From Taudactylus pleione (lineage: Eukaryota > Chordata > Amphibia > Anura > Myobatrachidae): a stretch of DNA of 64,000 nucleotides. Numbering within the stretch: the first letter of the stretch is position 1; every line of letters begins with the position of its first letter. Positions 1 to 11,569 of this stretch are shown here, one piece after another. Under the pieces are notes generated by a model, which ran no database searches, had not been told where the DNA came from, and worked only from the letters and a program-made list of their open reading frames with translations. Location of the stretch: the NCBI GenBank assembly GCA_031769625.1, contig JAUIMM010000135.1, positions 3,786,001 through 3,850,000 on the forward strand. The letters run 5' to 3'. Both the position numbers and the translations under genes were made by a program.

Positions 1-1
1 G

Positions 2-73
2 CGACAGCCAATTGTCCTGGACGGGAAATGGTTATACCACCTGGACCGGTGGTTGAAGGTAAAGGAGAGTTGA
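2..73 (+). pseudogene. C-terminal end of an unidentified reading frame
   Basis: The window opens in a 23-codon open frame that ends at a TGA at 71-73. Its residues (DGKWLYHLDRW near the middle) look protein-like rather than random, and an AATAAA follows at 202-207. It could be the last codons of a retroelement or host gene that starts outside the window. A tryptophan- and basic-rich tail of this kind would suit an integrase C-terminus, but this is a guess. I do not recognise it. Confidence 0.25.
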
Positions 74-1125
74 TCACCAATGCTTGGCTTGTGTGTGTGT
101 GTTTGTTTGAGCTGTTTGGTTGTTATTGTCCTGTGCGTTCTTTTTGTACCGTCACCATTATTAGTATTTACTTATAGTGTAAAATTTAGTGACTTGTCAA
201 AAATAAATTTGACAAAATAATTAAACGCCAACACTGTTGTCTGTGTCTTTATTCTTAGAAGTTAAGTTACTGTATATTGCATTTTAGAAGGTTATTATAT
301 GGTAACACGATAATACTCGTTAGTGAGTTTATAGTATATTAGATGAAACTCTGAAATCTTTTGTTTGTGACTCTGCTACTGACATTCAATATTGTTCTGA
401 GAATGTTGTATAAGCTTGTATCCATCACAGATCACATCAATTGATCAGTATTCTTTTGATGATAATGAAATTAATTAAATGATTGCACCAGAGCTATGTT
501 CCCCCCCATTTTTATTCTTATTCTCTAAAGTACTCATAATAATCATATCAATTGTTCCCATTATTTTGGGCCCATTGAGCTTAAATTATATAATATCTTT
601 GTTTTCTTTGGCTCATGTTTCTTTTTCCTTGATCTATCAGTAGTGTATAATTTTTTCCATATTTCGGTAGTTTATTGAGTTCCCCCCTATGTTTGTGCTC
701 ATTTCTCATGCTATATGTTCTCCGGGAACAGGGGCCGGGCTGTGTGAAAGAATGCAGGGCTCTGGACTGAACTCTGGTGGGATCGGGCAGGCAGCAGTGC
801 GGCTTTGAGCAGACGTCCCCTGGGGCCTGTATCCACATAGTCAGCTGCCGTCTGGGGAGGGGATGTTGCCCATTTAGGCTCCAGGTAACCATCCTTGGTC
901 CTTGAGGATTCTGCTTTGTGTTCTGTTGTTTCTAACTTAAACAGCAGCGTCTATTTGTTGGAAGCGGGAGACTACACATGTGGACATACCATTAGGACAT
1001 AGTTTAAGGACAATTCCCATGACATCCAGCCTCTTGCGTGCGTGCTCCGGCCGCGCTAGAGGTCCACTCTGTTCCCGGCTGCTTGTGGCAATCTGCGCAT
1101 GCTTCGTATAGTAGTTGCAGACTTG
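74..1125. other. AT-rich spacer, nothing recognised
   Basis: This stretch holds AT-rich sequence to about 680, then a GC-richer block (about 720-900). I see no conserved coding frame, terminal repeats or RNA gene. Short open frames on both strands are not supported by codon pattern or splice sites. Confidence 0.5.
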
Positions 1126-1338
1126 GGGCCAAATGTAATAGAGTTTTCTCACACTTTTTAAACTCCGCCAATGTAATAGAATCCGAGAACAGGGAAACTC
1201 GCATGTTTTTCAAACTCAAAAAAATGGCATCCAGATGTTTTCTCATTTTGAAAATTTAACTCAACCAATGTAATAGTGTGAGAGTTTTATTGCTAAACTC
1301 TCACATTTTCTAAACTCTCACCCTATTACATTTGGCCC
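1126..1338. mobile_element. Short palindromic MITE, copy 1
   Basis: The ends are inverted copies of GGGCCAAATGTAATAG, and the interior repeats AAACTCTCAC-type motifs in both orientations. The same element recurs at 20337-20585. No transposase is encoded. Superfamily not assigned because no clean target duplication is visible. Confidence 0.7.
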
Positions 1339-1417
1339 TTGATGTCTGTATCAGTTCGGGGCATTCTTTTGGATTATGTGTATTCCTACTCTATGCAAGT
1401 TCATAAGTTTATTATGG

Positions 1418-2700
1418 TGTCGAAGCTGAATAATTGGCTGAGACAAGTTCAGTTTAAAATTTAATCGCGGTGACGCCATCTTGCGAATGGCCGCAAGACT
1501 CCATTTTGGAAATGAGATCGCAAGACACCATTTTTGTGGTCAGCGTCAATTCAAGTTATAACTCAGGAGCTAAGAACAGATGGCAATGTTTTTGTTAACC
1601 TACCAAGGGCAACTGGAAAAACAAGCTTTCTGAGTAAAAGTAAATAAGAAGAGACAATGGGTATTTTTACATACAAATTGGAAATCCCTGGATGCAGATC
1701 AAGTATAGTTGTGGCAATTGTAACATAATATCTACACAATTGGATTTGTCTGAATCCTAGACAAGATGGCCCCAAATTCCACAGCTTGAGGTGGTAATAC
1801 ATTTGCACTTCACACAAGAGTCTGTGAGAACAAAAGAGGTTTTGTTTTCCTTTGAACACACAACAGGTGGGGGCCTGCTGACAGAGGGCATGTAGAACTA
1901 CAACCCTCAGCCATCCACACTGCTGGATGTTCACTTCGTGTATGAGAAATTATGCACTTAAATCTCACCCATTAATAACTAGCGTCCTTATATCAAACCC
2001 CGAATACTCACACACTACATATTCGCACACAAGGTTCCATTAGCATCAAATTGTATGATTCAAGCTGGTTAAGTTAGTTTAAATGCTAAGAAATAGAGGT
2101 TTTTGATATCTAAGGTATTATACATGATAAGCAAGGTGTGTTTGGTTTCGTTCTGATGCGTACGCTTTTTACAGAATCCCGGTGTTATCGGTGGAGAGAT
2201 CGCATCATGCAAACTCAAGTTACGGATCGCAGAACCTACAAGCAACAAAATGTTTAGTTGATGGAATGTTACAGGAGGCGTTACCAGAAAGACTCCGGCT
2301 GTTAGAGGCAGGGAAAGTCTATTTGAAACAACCTGTTAAATGTGTCGTTACATATGCTTCTCCTCTGGGAACCAATGAGATCAGCAGGAAGTTCCCCCTT
2401 TGTCCTGTTTCAGTCTGGGGGGGAATAAATACATGTGTCCAAACACTGGTTTGCCAGTTCATGCTGAATTTTGGGTGAACTGAGGATATCTAGTCAGAAG
2501 TCTATCTCTGGGTCCAGAGGCGCAGCATATGTATAACCGTACTTGGGTCTGTATTATTTCCTTTTACGCCTAACTTGTGTATGTATAGATTGCGTGTAAC
2601 TGACTTTACTTTTACCTGAATAATACTTGTGCGTTGGAAACACAGATTCCACTCCTGTCTTTATTTGCGGTTAAACTGCGTACGCAATTAGCGTTCTGTT
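1418..2700 (+). mobile_element. LTR-like repeat, copy 1
   Basis: It starts TGTCGAAGCTG and is alignable over most of its length with 15045-16560 in the same orientation. A TATA-like GGGGGAATAAATAC lies at about 2416, followed by a probable transcribed region and a TGAATAATACTTG block near 2618, as expected for promoter and polyadenylation zones of a long LTR. No gag, pol or env frame is attached, so it is a solo LTR or fragment. The 3' boundary is uncertain. Confidence 0.5.
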
Positions 2701-4589
2701 TAGAAGTTTTAGGCAGGGTTTTGTCTTAGAGGTTCTAGGCAGGTGAATCTTAGAGGTTTATAGGAAGGAATATATTAAAAGGTTTATTTACAAACTCTAC
2801 AATGGTCTCCATACTTTAAGGACAATTCTCATTAGGATGAATCCAGTCTACAGTTATTGCATGCTTAACCTACACATTGGGTACAAACGTGATTAGAACA
2901 CCCTTCCTAAAAGCTTTTTTGGACTGCAATATTGCATACAGAACCCACAAGTTGGGTTACACCATGATTAGAAGACCCTCCCCACAGTCCTTTCAGACTG
3001 CATTAATCGGTGTAACACACTTGGACTTGTCAAAACTACACACTACTCTCTATCACCGTTATTATCCCAATTTTCTAATATTTATGTATCTTGGAGGTTG
3101 GGACACCTCTCATGCGGCCAGCAGCTAGGGGTAAGACAAATACCTTAGTAGCACCTACCTACACCATTCTCTGATCCAGCTACTAGCAGCATTTGTCCCT
3201 TCTTCCTCTGCTATGTAGATCACTAAGCACTTGTTAGGAAGTTGGAACCAATGCACCTTTGGACTATATCTCCACTTGCGGTCACATGACCCGCCAAACC
3301 CGGAAGATCTACACAGCTGAGAAAGAAGGGGTGGACACCGATAGTAGCCGGCCATGAGACGGAGCAGGAGACTGGTCAAAGAACACCAGGCAGAGTTAGC
3401 CCTAGGCATAGGCATTTTAGGCAAATACGTAGGCCATCTGGAATGCCTTTGGGGGCATCATGCGACTGCAGTATAACGATGATGCTGGGCGTGGTGAGTA
3501 CCAGCTACCGTATGCCCAGCAACATACGATGGAAGCAAAAAAAACGCAGACGTGTTGCGGCCATTTTCGGGGCGTGTATCTGTCGTCAGCTGCGATCATA
3601 TACGTAGTGAAACATTGCGCCTGCATTGTTACTGCGAATGGAAAAGTCTGCGTGGGCCATAAAGTTACCCTAGCAGTCAATGTTCCTTGTTCTTGCATAT
3701 AGTCTGCATATGTGTATGTTGCAAATCAGTTTGCGATGGCTCCGATGGGCGTCTTCATTCTGGGCAGCAGCTTCACTTCCCAGGATTTGCAGTTACATAG
3801 CCTAAAAAAATTGCTATTGCATAAGCAATTGCATACAAACGTAAATTATCCCCTCTGTACAGAACTGCGGCACCGATCAGGAGCCAAGCCCCCTACCAAA
3901 CACCTAACTTAAAAACTAAACTGTCTAATACTCTGAAGACACTTTCCAGAAAAAGGCGCATTCCCATGTCACAGAGATGGACCCCATCTGATCTATACAG
4001 GTGCACATCCACAAAATGTATGCAGAGGTGAAAAACTATCGAACACCCCATAGCTGACATCCTCCTAGACACAAAGTAATTTACCTTGCATCTAGCCTTA
4101 TTCACCATGACACCAATGTGCCCACCTCGCCAATGCTGCCATGGAATGATGGAGGACCAAATCAAGACCCATCAAGGCCACCATTGTGCGACCAACTACA
4201 AGGAGGACGAATGGACCAAGTGAGATCTAGCAGCCCAAAACACATAAGAATGCCCTATGAACCAAACCGAGCACTTGTCCAACTGGCCACCTGCAAATAA
4301 ACAAATGAAAGGTATGACCAGAATACCAAAATATAGCACAGATGCTGACTGAGCAAGAAAAAGAAGATGAAAAGAGGGGAAAGATGTAGGGAGGGGAGGA
4401 CTTGGCCTGAGGTAAAAACCTAAAACCTGCTAGGAGTACCACAGCCAACCAGGCTCCTAATTTTTTGCAGGGGAAAAATCCCTCAGGGCCCCCACCAAGA
4501 GATAGTGACAAACGGCAAAATGCACCCAGGTCAAACATAAAATTCTGCAAATACAAGGCAAGCAAGTCAAATAGTTCCCCAAATCAACT
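2701..4589. other. Interspersed repeat debris, no gene seen
   Basis: Moderately AT-rich sequence with no long inverted termini that I can pair. Open frames here lack splice signals and show no family motif. The part from about 3880 onward probably belongs to the 3' region of the tyrosine-recombinase retroelement upstream of it on the minus strand. Confidence 0.35.
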
Positions 4590-5665
4590 TATGTAACATT
4601 GTAGGCATTCGACTTTCAATGTCCGAGAGCCTGTATCTCGGATGGCGAAAGTCCGTGGACAGCGGCATCAGTAGCAGCCCCTATACGAAAGGAGTGCGTA
4701 CCGAAATCCTGAGGAGATAGTCCGAGCGACCGAATTCAACACTGAAAGACCCACCTAAACTGAAAGATGGTAACTGAAGAACCATCAACGTGCATTAGCC
4801 ATGCATCCTCATCCGGCGGCCAGGCCAATACATATGCCCTAGACAGGCGTACTGGGCACAACCGGGAGTCGGTGTAGGGATGCAATGGGATCCAGCGTCC
4901 ACGCCTCAGCTGATCAGTCTTCGAGAGGTGAGTCTGGCACAACACACGAGTCTGCTATAATGATATGGGATCGCAATAATGGGGAAGGGGCCGTCTTAGA
5001 ATGAGCGACCAGCTTGCCGATGTGAAAGGCCCTGTGAAACGTCATCGCAAAGGTGAGCTGGAACAGGTACGATTCATGGAGGAGGAGCAGACCGAGGTAA
5101 GGTCCAGATCCAAACCCAGTAGCAAAGCAGGTGTGATGGATGCCTACTATCATCAGGAGCTATGCGATCCCATCCCTTCAGAGCCCAGCTTACCAAGAAA
5201 CTTTTTGTAAAGTTGTGCTGGCCTCGCAGGTACAAACACCTTCCATCTTATATGAGGCGACGAATTCCGTAAATAGGCTGATAGATGATTCCTCGCTGGC
5301 AGAACGCAGACTATGGCGATGCTTCCGACAGGAACATCATATAGATCTGTCCTTATGGGACGACCTACAATGCCTGCGCCTGGGAGAACGGGACCTACTA
5401 CTGTCGGCAGAGGAAGCTTCAGGGATAGGGTAAACAGCTCACCTGATGACACAGATGAGGAACCACTGTGAGGCACTGACGATGACCGCTCCCCCGACAC
5501 CTCCTCCAAATCGACAATATCAGGTGCTTTGAAAAAGAAGAGACAGAAGAAAAGAAACTGCCGTGGTGGAGCGGAGGCTGCCAGCGTAGGTGTCTGATGC
5601 CCTCCCTGCATCAGGAGAGGACTGGCACCGGGCTCCCTTATTGCATGGCTGTGCTGCGGCCGCAC
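4590..5665 (-). pseudogene. DIRS-like tyrosine recombinase pseudogene
   Basis: On the minus strand, broken frames read KTDQLRRGRWIPLHPY (within about 4870-4920), then FGTHSFRIGAATDAA with the HxxR box at 4685-4696, and then LGH-stop-KSNAY with the candidate nucleophile Tyr codon at 4601-4603. This order (basic KTD motif, HSFR, GHW, Tyr) is that of the C-terminal catalytic domain of tyrosine recombinases carried by DIRS/Ngaro-type retrotransposons. The Trp codon of GHW is TGA here, and at least two frameshifts lie upstream (about 4914-5150). The proximal part (5153-5665) codes a Ser-rich segment with VDLEEVSGERSSSVPHS, probably the region preceding the recombinase; a diverged copy of the same segment lies at 17511-17660. 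No reverse transcriptase is visible. The copy is dead. Confidence 0.7.
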
Positions 5666-6191
5666 ATACCGTGATGGCCGCCACTGTATTGGCCGCGCCG
5701 GGCGCAGGGGCCGGACCTAAAACGGCCACACATCTCTAGCAGCCGGAGTTGTCCTGTCTGACACTCCAGGTCGCCAATCACCCGCAGGCAGGAAGATGCC
5801 CTGCAGCGCGAAACCACATGACCACTCGTCACCCCTGGCCCCAAGGCCTCTGCAAAGCGGGTTGGGACCAGGGCTGAGCCCTGTGGACACTGAGCCATGC
5901 AGGCACTAAGTAGAGAAATTAGATTAGGGAGAAGTAGGAGTATTGAAAGGAGGGGGAAAAAAGAGAGTAGAATATAGAAGTGAAAGAGAATAGGAAGAAA
6001 ATTCAATGTATAAATGCAAATACACACACTGTACAGACCTGCAGAGACAAAATCTGAAAAGAGGCAGATACAGGAAGAAGCAAGACTGATAAGTACTTAA
6101 ACCCCACCCCTAACCCCCCAGCAACTCTCCTATTGGCCTAACATAAAGCTAGTTAACACTCCATTAACCAATGCAGCTGAAAGTGATATTG

Positions 6192-6788
6192 GGCCTGATT
6201 CAGACCTGGACGCTATTTGCGGCCGCATGCTGGCTAAAAGGGGCCGGCTATTTAAATCATGTGCTCGCACTGCAAGGCATAAAGCCGCCCACTAAGTAAT
6301 AGCGAGCGGCCGCACTATGCGCTCGCACCTGTATAAAGATGCCACTTTGCCACTCGCAACACACGTCATCTCCGACAGTTGTAGGATTAATCGGGAACAT
6401 CGAGAGCCATCGGAGCTGCTCGCAGCGCTTGTGGTAGCCTTTCCCCACCACAACATTGCGAGCAGTTCAGGCTAAAATACAACCCAGTCACGTGTGTAAT
6501 GACGCTACTTTGCTAATTATGCACGCCCATTAAACGCCGTTCTGACGGTCGGGCACGCCTGCGTTCGCACATCCACCCCCACGTTTACAAACACCTTCCC
6601 CTGTCACCACCCACAAACAGCACTATCTGTCACTCAAAATAGCGGCCCGTCTGCGAACTACGGGCGAGCACTTTCCCATCGCACTGGCTGGTTCGCACAC
6701 GCGCATTGTGACTCATACGCATGCGCAGATTGCGAAAAATCGCTCAATATGAGCGAGCGCAGCATAGCGTCTGAGTCTGAATCAGGCT
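6192..6788. mobile_element. PIF/Harbinger-like MITE, 597-bp family (copy 1)
   Basis: Ends are GGCCTGATTCAGAC and CTGAATCAGGCT in inverse orientation. The interior matches the element at 9605-10201, and both are 597 bp between the same end points. Flanks are TATTG and CACTG, a degraded 5-bp repeat. It is non-coding, with GCGAGC/GCTCGC motifs scattered throughout. Confidence 0.75.
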
Positions 6789-7109
6789 CACTGTTCTAAT
6801 AGCCCAGGGGTTTGAGGTCCGTCCTGCATACATGGATGCCCTCCATCTTCATAATGTGTATAAGGGGTCCTACTGTGTGGTATAATGGGCGCTAATGTGA
6901 TCGCAGCTGCAATTTCACATGGAACGAAATATAAAAATATGCTAATAGATCTAAAGCTTACCCGACCATAGGGGCATGTCTTGTACCAGCACAAATATCA
7001 GTAACATCGACGCACATTGACCAGCCATGCAGCCCTTGCAGCAGGTCTGACCTGTCTCAAAAACAGCGTCTCTCCTGACACTAAGAAAGCTCTCATGCTG
7101 TGTTGGAGA

Positions 7110-7336
7110 TGACAGTGGGTAATTTATCACACGCCCATGTAACAGCATTTAAACGGTTACACACACCTGCGGTTTTCAAACCACCCCCCCATTACATCCC
7201 CCAAATGGTGACTTCCTGCCACTCCCTTTGCGGATGGATCCTTTGTGTGGGCATAATCGCAAAACTGCATGCGCAATGGAAAACAATTGCAAAATCTGTT
7301 TAAAAATCGGCAGTGAGTTCATCTCTGAATCAGGCC
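7110..7336. mobile_element. Truncated relative of the GGCCTGATTC MITE
   Basis: The right end reads CTCTGAATCAGGCC, and the body resembles the right half of the 597-bp family (acacgcccat, accacccccc, ATGCGCAA blocks). The left end is missing, so this is a 5'-truncated or deleted copy abutting the minisatellite. Confidence 0.5.
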
Positions 7337-7338
7337 CA

Positions 7339-8300
7339 ATGTGTATAAGGGGCACTACTGTGTAGCATAATATGTATAAGGGGCACTACTGTCAGACATA
7401 ATGTGTATAAGGGGCACTACTGTGTAGCATAATATGTATAAGGGGCACTACTGTCAGGCATAATGTGTATAAGGGGCACTACTGTGTAGCATAATATGTA
7501 TAAGGGGCACTTCTGTCAGGCATAATGTGTATAAGGGGCACTACTGTGTAGCATAATATGTATAAGGGGCACTTCTGTCAGGCATAATGTGTATAAGGGG
7601 CACTACTGTGTAGCATAATATGTATAAGGGGCACTTCTGTCAGGTATAATGTGTATAAGGAGCACTACTGTGTAGCATAATATGTATAAGGGGCACTACT
7701 GTCAGGTATAATGTGTATAAGGGGCACTACTGTGTAGCATAATATGTATAAGGGGCATTCTGTCAGGTATAATGTGTATAAGGGGCACTACTGTGTAGCA
7801 TAATATGTATAAGGGGCACTTCTGTCAGGCATAATGTGTATAAGGGGCACTACTGTGTAGCATAATATGTATAAGGGGCACTTCTGTCAGGCATAATGTG
7901 TATAAGGGGCACTACTGTGTAGCATAATATGTATAAGGGGCACTTCTGTCAGGTATAATGTGTATAAGGGGCACTACTGTGTAGCATAATATGTATAAGG
8001 GGCACTTCTGTCAGGTATAATGTGTATAAGGGGCACTACTGTGTAGCATAATATGTATAAGGGGCACTTCTGTCAGGTATAATGTGTATAAGGGGCACTA
8101 CTGTGTAGCATAATATGTATAAGGGGCACTTCTGTCAGGTATAATGTGTATAAGGAGCACTACTGTGAGGCATAATATGTATAAGGGGCACTTCTGTCAG
8201 GTATAATGTGTATAAGGAGCACTACTGTGAGGCATAATATGTATAAGGGGCACTTCTGTCAGGCATACTGTGTATAAGTGGCTCTACTGTGTGGCATAAC
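7339..8300 (+). repeat. Minisatellite, 31-bp unit in a 62-bp dimer
   Basis: About 15 copies of a 62-bp unit made of two 31-bp halves: AATGTGTATAAGGGGCACTA... (ending GTGTAGCAT) alternates strictly with AATATGTATAAGGGGCACTT... (ending CAGGCAT or CAGGTAT). Degenerate units continue to about 8705 and resume at 10650-10860 after the nested insertions. It lies within a hAT-like element whose right end is near 10979. Confidence 0.95.
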
Positions 8301-8705
8301 GTGAATAAGTGGTAAATATGAGAGTTGTCAAGAAGACACATTTGTAGGTGAGCGCAAATTTATAGTTTGCATGGGGGCACCGAACATGCTAGCACCTGCC
8401 CAGGGCATTGAATAGGGGGCACTACATAACTGCATTATGTGTAAGGAGCACTGCTACTGTGGGCTTTGGGTGTAAGGGTCTCTGTTACTGTGGGCAATAT
8501 GTATAAGGGGCACTATTACTGTGGGTATTGCATAAGACGTGTCACTTCTGTGGGCATTGCATGTAAGGGGCACTACTACTGTGGGCATTGTTTGTAAGGG
8601 CAACTACTACTGTGAGCATTATGTGTATAAGGGGCAGCACTGTTGGCATTGTGTATAAGGGGCATTACTGTGGGCATTTTGTATAAAGGGTACTACTACT
8701 GTGGA

Positions 8706-9032
8706 CAGAGTTGGACTGGCCTACAGGGGTACATGGGAAATCCCTGGTGGGCCACACTGCCTGAGGGTCCCACCCCTCCTCTAGGGTGCCTGATTTGTTT
8801 CTAGGGAAACTACACCAAGATTAGCCCTCCTGCCAATTTAAGTGGGTGGTCCTGACACACCCCTGCCCCATCTTTTATAAAGGGACCCTGTTCTTTGTGT
8901 GGTGTGTGCTCTCTAATGGAGATCCAAGTCCATTATGGCGCCACACCTCCTGTTATGGCTGGCCACACCCCCTAAGCTTGGGCCCCTACCACTGCATTTT
9001 CTCTTGGGCCCTTCCTGGACCAGTCCAACACT
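8706..9032. mobile_element. Non-autonomous hAT element
   Basis: The left end is CAGAGTTGGACTGG and the right end is CCAGTCCAACACT, giving 13-14 bp inverted termini that start with CAG as in hAT elements. No transposase. A clean 8-bp duplication is not visible because a further MITE begins 8 bp to the right. Confidence 0.65.
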
Positions 9033-9170
9033 AAGTATGGGCCTGATAGAACGCAGATGAACATTTGCACGCAATCGGCCAATTGTTGCGTTCTGCCCAA
9101 GCGTATGGATCGCAGTGCACGTGCGCGAACCGGCTGCTGTGATCAGGAAATGTATGCAGTGAGCACACAG

Positions 9171-10262
9171 GGCCTGATTCAGATCCGGACGCTCTGACCA
9201 GAGCGCTCGCTCTGAATCAGGGCCCTACTACCTATTCTTGGAGCGGCCTCTTGGACACTCGCATAGCTGTGGGTTACCACCCACAGCTTATGCGAGCGTC
9301 CATGATGATGGTCGCGATGGTCAAGACCATCAGGCTTGCGACGAGACCCTGCGGTAGGGTCTCACTACCGCAAGCCCTGGAGTGATTTTGGCTCTATCAG
9401 ATTGTGCCAGACCCAGATGGTAGGCGTTCCCATGGGAACGCCTCTGTCTGGCAGCCATGCCCCCGGCACGCCCACCAAAGGGGGCGTGCTGTCACTCACC
9501 ATCGACAGCACGCCCCCTTTGGTGCGAGACCCCGAGCGACAGACTCCCCGTCGCTCGCGCATGCGCACGACGAAGCTCCCTCTGTCGTGCGCATGCGCAC
9601 TTAGGCCCTCATTCAGAGCCACTCGCTATTTGCGGTCGTTCGTTCTAAAACTAGGGGTGGCTATTCAAATGAACCGTTCGCTGTTTGCGGTCTGTTCACG
9701 CCTCTATGTCTGAACGAGCGAACAAAACTTGCGTTCGTTTTTTGGAAAAATACGCCCCCTGGCCGCTCGCATCCTACGTCATGTCCGCTATTTATTAGAT
9801 TAATCGAGTACATCGACAAGGGTATGAACTACTCGCTATTCTTGGGGTTGGTGTTTGCTACCACAATTTTGCGAGCAGTTCTGACTATAAAATAACCCAG
9901 TGACGTGGTCAATGACGCTGCTGTTTTAAATATGCACACCCATAAAACGCCCGTTTTGACCTTTAAGCACGCCTGCGTTCTGATTTCCACTCCCCATTTT
10001 CAAGCACCTTCCCCTGTTACCACCCACATACGCCTCTTTCTGTCACTCAAAATAGCAGGCATTCGCAATTTTGCGAGCACATGAATTTCGGCCGCACTGA
10101 CTGGTTAGCGCATGCGTATAACGATCCGTACGCATGCGCAGTTGGGCTAACATCGCTCGGAACGAACGAGCGGCCACTTACGAGCGGCTCTGAATCAGGC
10201 CCTTAGGCACCATCGACCCGCTTGTGAGCGTACATCGCTCGCGAGCGGGTCAGAATCAGGCC
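9171..10262. mobile_element. Palindrome-array MITE (copy 1), carrying another MITE
   Basis: Ends GGCCTGATTC / GAATCAGGCC, flanked by perfect CACAG repeats (9166-9170 and 10263-10267). The body is a chain of hairpins also found at 12267-12812 and 57246-57792, for example the GGGGGCGTGCTGTC arms at 9480-9520 and the GCATGCGCACGACG arms at 9560-9600. It is interrupted by a 597-bp MITE at 9605-10201; without it the copy is close to 0.5 kb. The block with TGACATCACTAGTGATGTCA found in the other copies is missing here. Confidence 0.85.
9605..10201. mobile_element. PIF/Harbinger-like MITE, 597-bp family (copy 2)
   Basis: Starts GCCCTCATTCAG and ends CTGAATCAGGCC, flanked by perfect CTTAG repeats (9600-9604 and 10202-10206). 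It shares its interior and exact length with 6192-6788. It sits inside the palindrome-array MITE and is therefore the youngest layer of the nest. Confidence 0.85.
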
Positions 10263-10644
10263 CACAGTCCCATGGTACAGTAACCGTTTGGGGGTGGTGA
10301 CGGGGGTGGTCAGAGAAATGTAGGTGTGCCAGTGCAAAGTAACGCAGTTACAGGGCGTGCATAAATTAGCCATTGCAATGGCATATGCAGCCTGAGCTCT
10401 CATTGCATACAGGAATTTTAGCAGTTTGTGAGTGAGGTCAGGTCAACCATAACTGTGCTTATGGGTCCGATGATTCTCAATGTTACCGATGTTTTTGCTT
10501 TCTTACTATCTATTGCGGATGTAAGTAAAGGGAAGGGGGTGACTTTATGTAGTACAGGGTGTCTGTAACTTGTGCTGCGGCGGCATTGCATAATTTTACC
10601 TGGTGCGTGCATGTGCAATCTTGCGATCTGTGCTGAATCAGGCC

Positions 10645-10979
10645 CTATGGGCAATGTGTAAAAGGGGCATTACTGTGGACATTGTGTATAAGGGGCATTA
10701 CTGTGGGCAATGTGTATAAGGAGCACTACTGTTTGTTGTAATGGGAATAATGGACACTACTATGTGGTGTAATGTGAATCAGGAGCACTATGTGCGGTGT
10801 AATGTGAATAAGATTGTGTTATTGTGTGGCAGAATTTGAACTGGGGGTATTATTGTGTGGCCACTCCCCTTTCTTGTGAGACCATGCCCATTGTTTCACT
10901 GTACTTTTATAAAAAATGCAAACTATGCAAAAAATATATAGTTTGCAGGGGGGCGCCGAAAACCCTAGCACTGGCCCTG
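10645..10979. mobile_element. Right part of the minisatellite-bearing hAT-like element
   Basis: Units such as TGTATAAGGGGCATTACTGTG resume directly after the outer MITE, followed by a unique tail ending GCACTGGCCCTG at 10979. The inverse of that end (CAGGGCCAGTGC) has the CAGGGCC-type terminus seen in other hAT-like elements of this window (35781, 37418). The left end was not identified. Confidence 0.5.
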
Positions 10980-11035
10980 TATATATTAATATTATTTAGG
11001 GGTCTACCAATGTCAACTTGAGTGGGATGGGTTGT

Positions 11036-11560
11036 ATAATAATATTGTATGAGGCAATAAGACGTGTGGATAAAGTGCAAACCATAAATAACAAATAGGA
11101 AATAATTTATAAGTAAAATTTAACAATTTATTACAGGTGAGAAAGAATAATAATAGAAAAATAAAATCAATTAAAACAATAAATTGGCTGTTGGATCACA
11201 CAGACAAAGTAGCAGCAAGACAGGAATAAATACTATTTGTAAGCAAACTAAATAAATATCTAATAAAAGGTTTGTATGCTTTTCTGAGTTCAAGACACAA
11301 AATAGTTCATGTGGCAAGTGGTAGGAGCTAACAAACGCGTTTCGTCCCAACTGGACTTTATCAAGGGGATGCTGCTCCATTGGGGTGTCTAAATATTTAT
11401 ACCCCATTGATAGGGACCGAATTAATACAATGTGGGCGTCATTTGTGGTGCCCGCCTTCATCCCATCATCTCCTCATTCAAAAACAAGTGTCAACAGAAT
11501 ATGGTTGATATGGAAGCAACAATACAAGTGGCCGCTATGACAAGGATGGTATAATTCAAG
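11036..11560 (-). mobile_element. Penelope-type short repeat with a hammerhead-like core
   Basis: AT-rich sequence leading into the conserved block GTTTCGTCCCAACTGGACTTTATCAAGG (split across 11338-11366). The arrangement matches other units here (16.8, 23.5, 44.7, 50.3, 50.6 and 58.7 kb). No reverse transcriptase frame is present. Assignment to Penelope-like elements rests on the hammerhead-like core, which is known from their terminal repeats. Confidence 0.4.
11333..11367 (-). ncRNA. Hammerhead-ribozyme-like core (family 1)
   Basis: Read on the minus strand: TTGATAA, one extra A, a stem GTCC/GGAC, then GAAAC and GCGTT. These correspond to the CUGANGA - stem II - GAAA - short stem III layout of minimal type I hammerheads. 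The C3 and G8 equivalents are U and A. The extra A before stem II is not part of the textbook core. Activity is unknown. Confidence 0.45.
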
Positions 11561-11569
11561 ATGAATAAA

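Larger units (their letters stand above)
9040..10644. mobile_element. Outer MITE of a three-level nest
   Basis: Left end GGCCTGATAG and right end GAATCAGGCC, flanked by GTATG (9035-9039) and CTATG (10645-10649), a 5-bp repeat with one change. Removing the inner element 9171-10262 leaves an element of about 0.5 kb. It is itself inserted into the minisatellite-bearing hAT-like sequence. Confidence 0.7.

Noticed and set aside
7339..8300. CRISPR-like array
   Set aside because: The repeats are contiguous with no unique spacers, and the DNA is clearly vertebrate.
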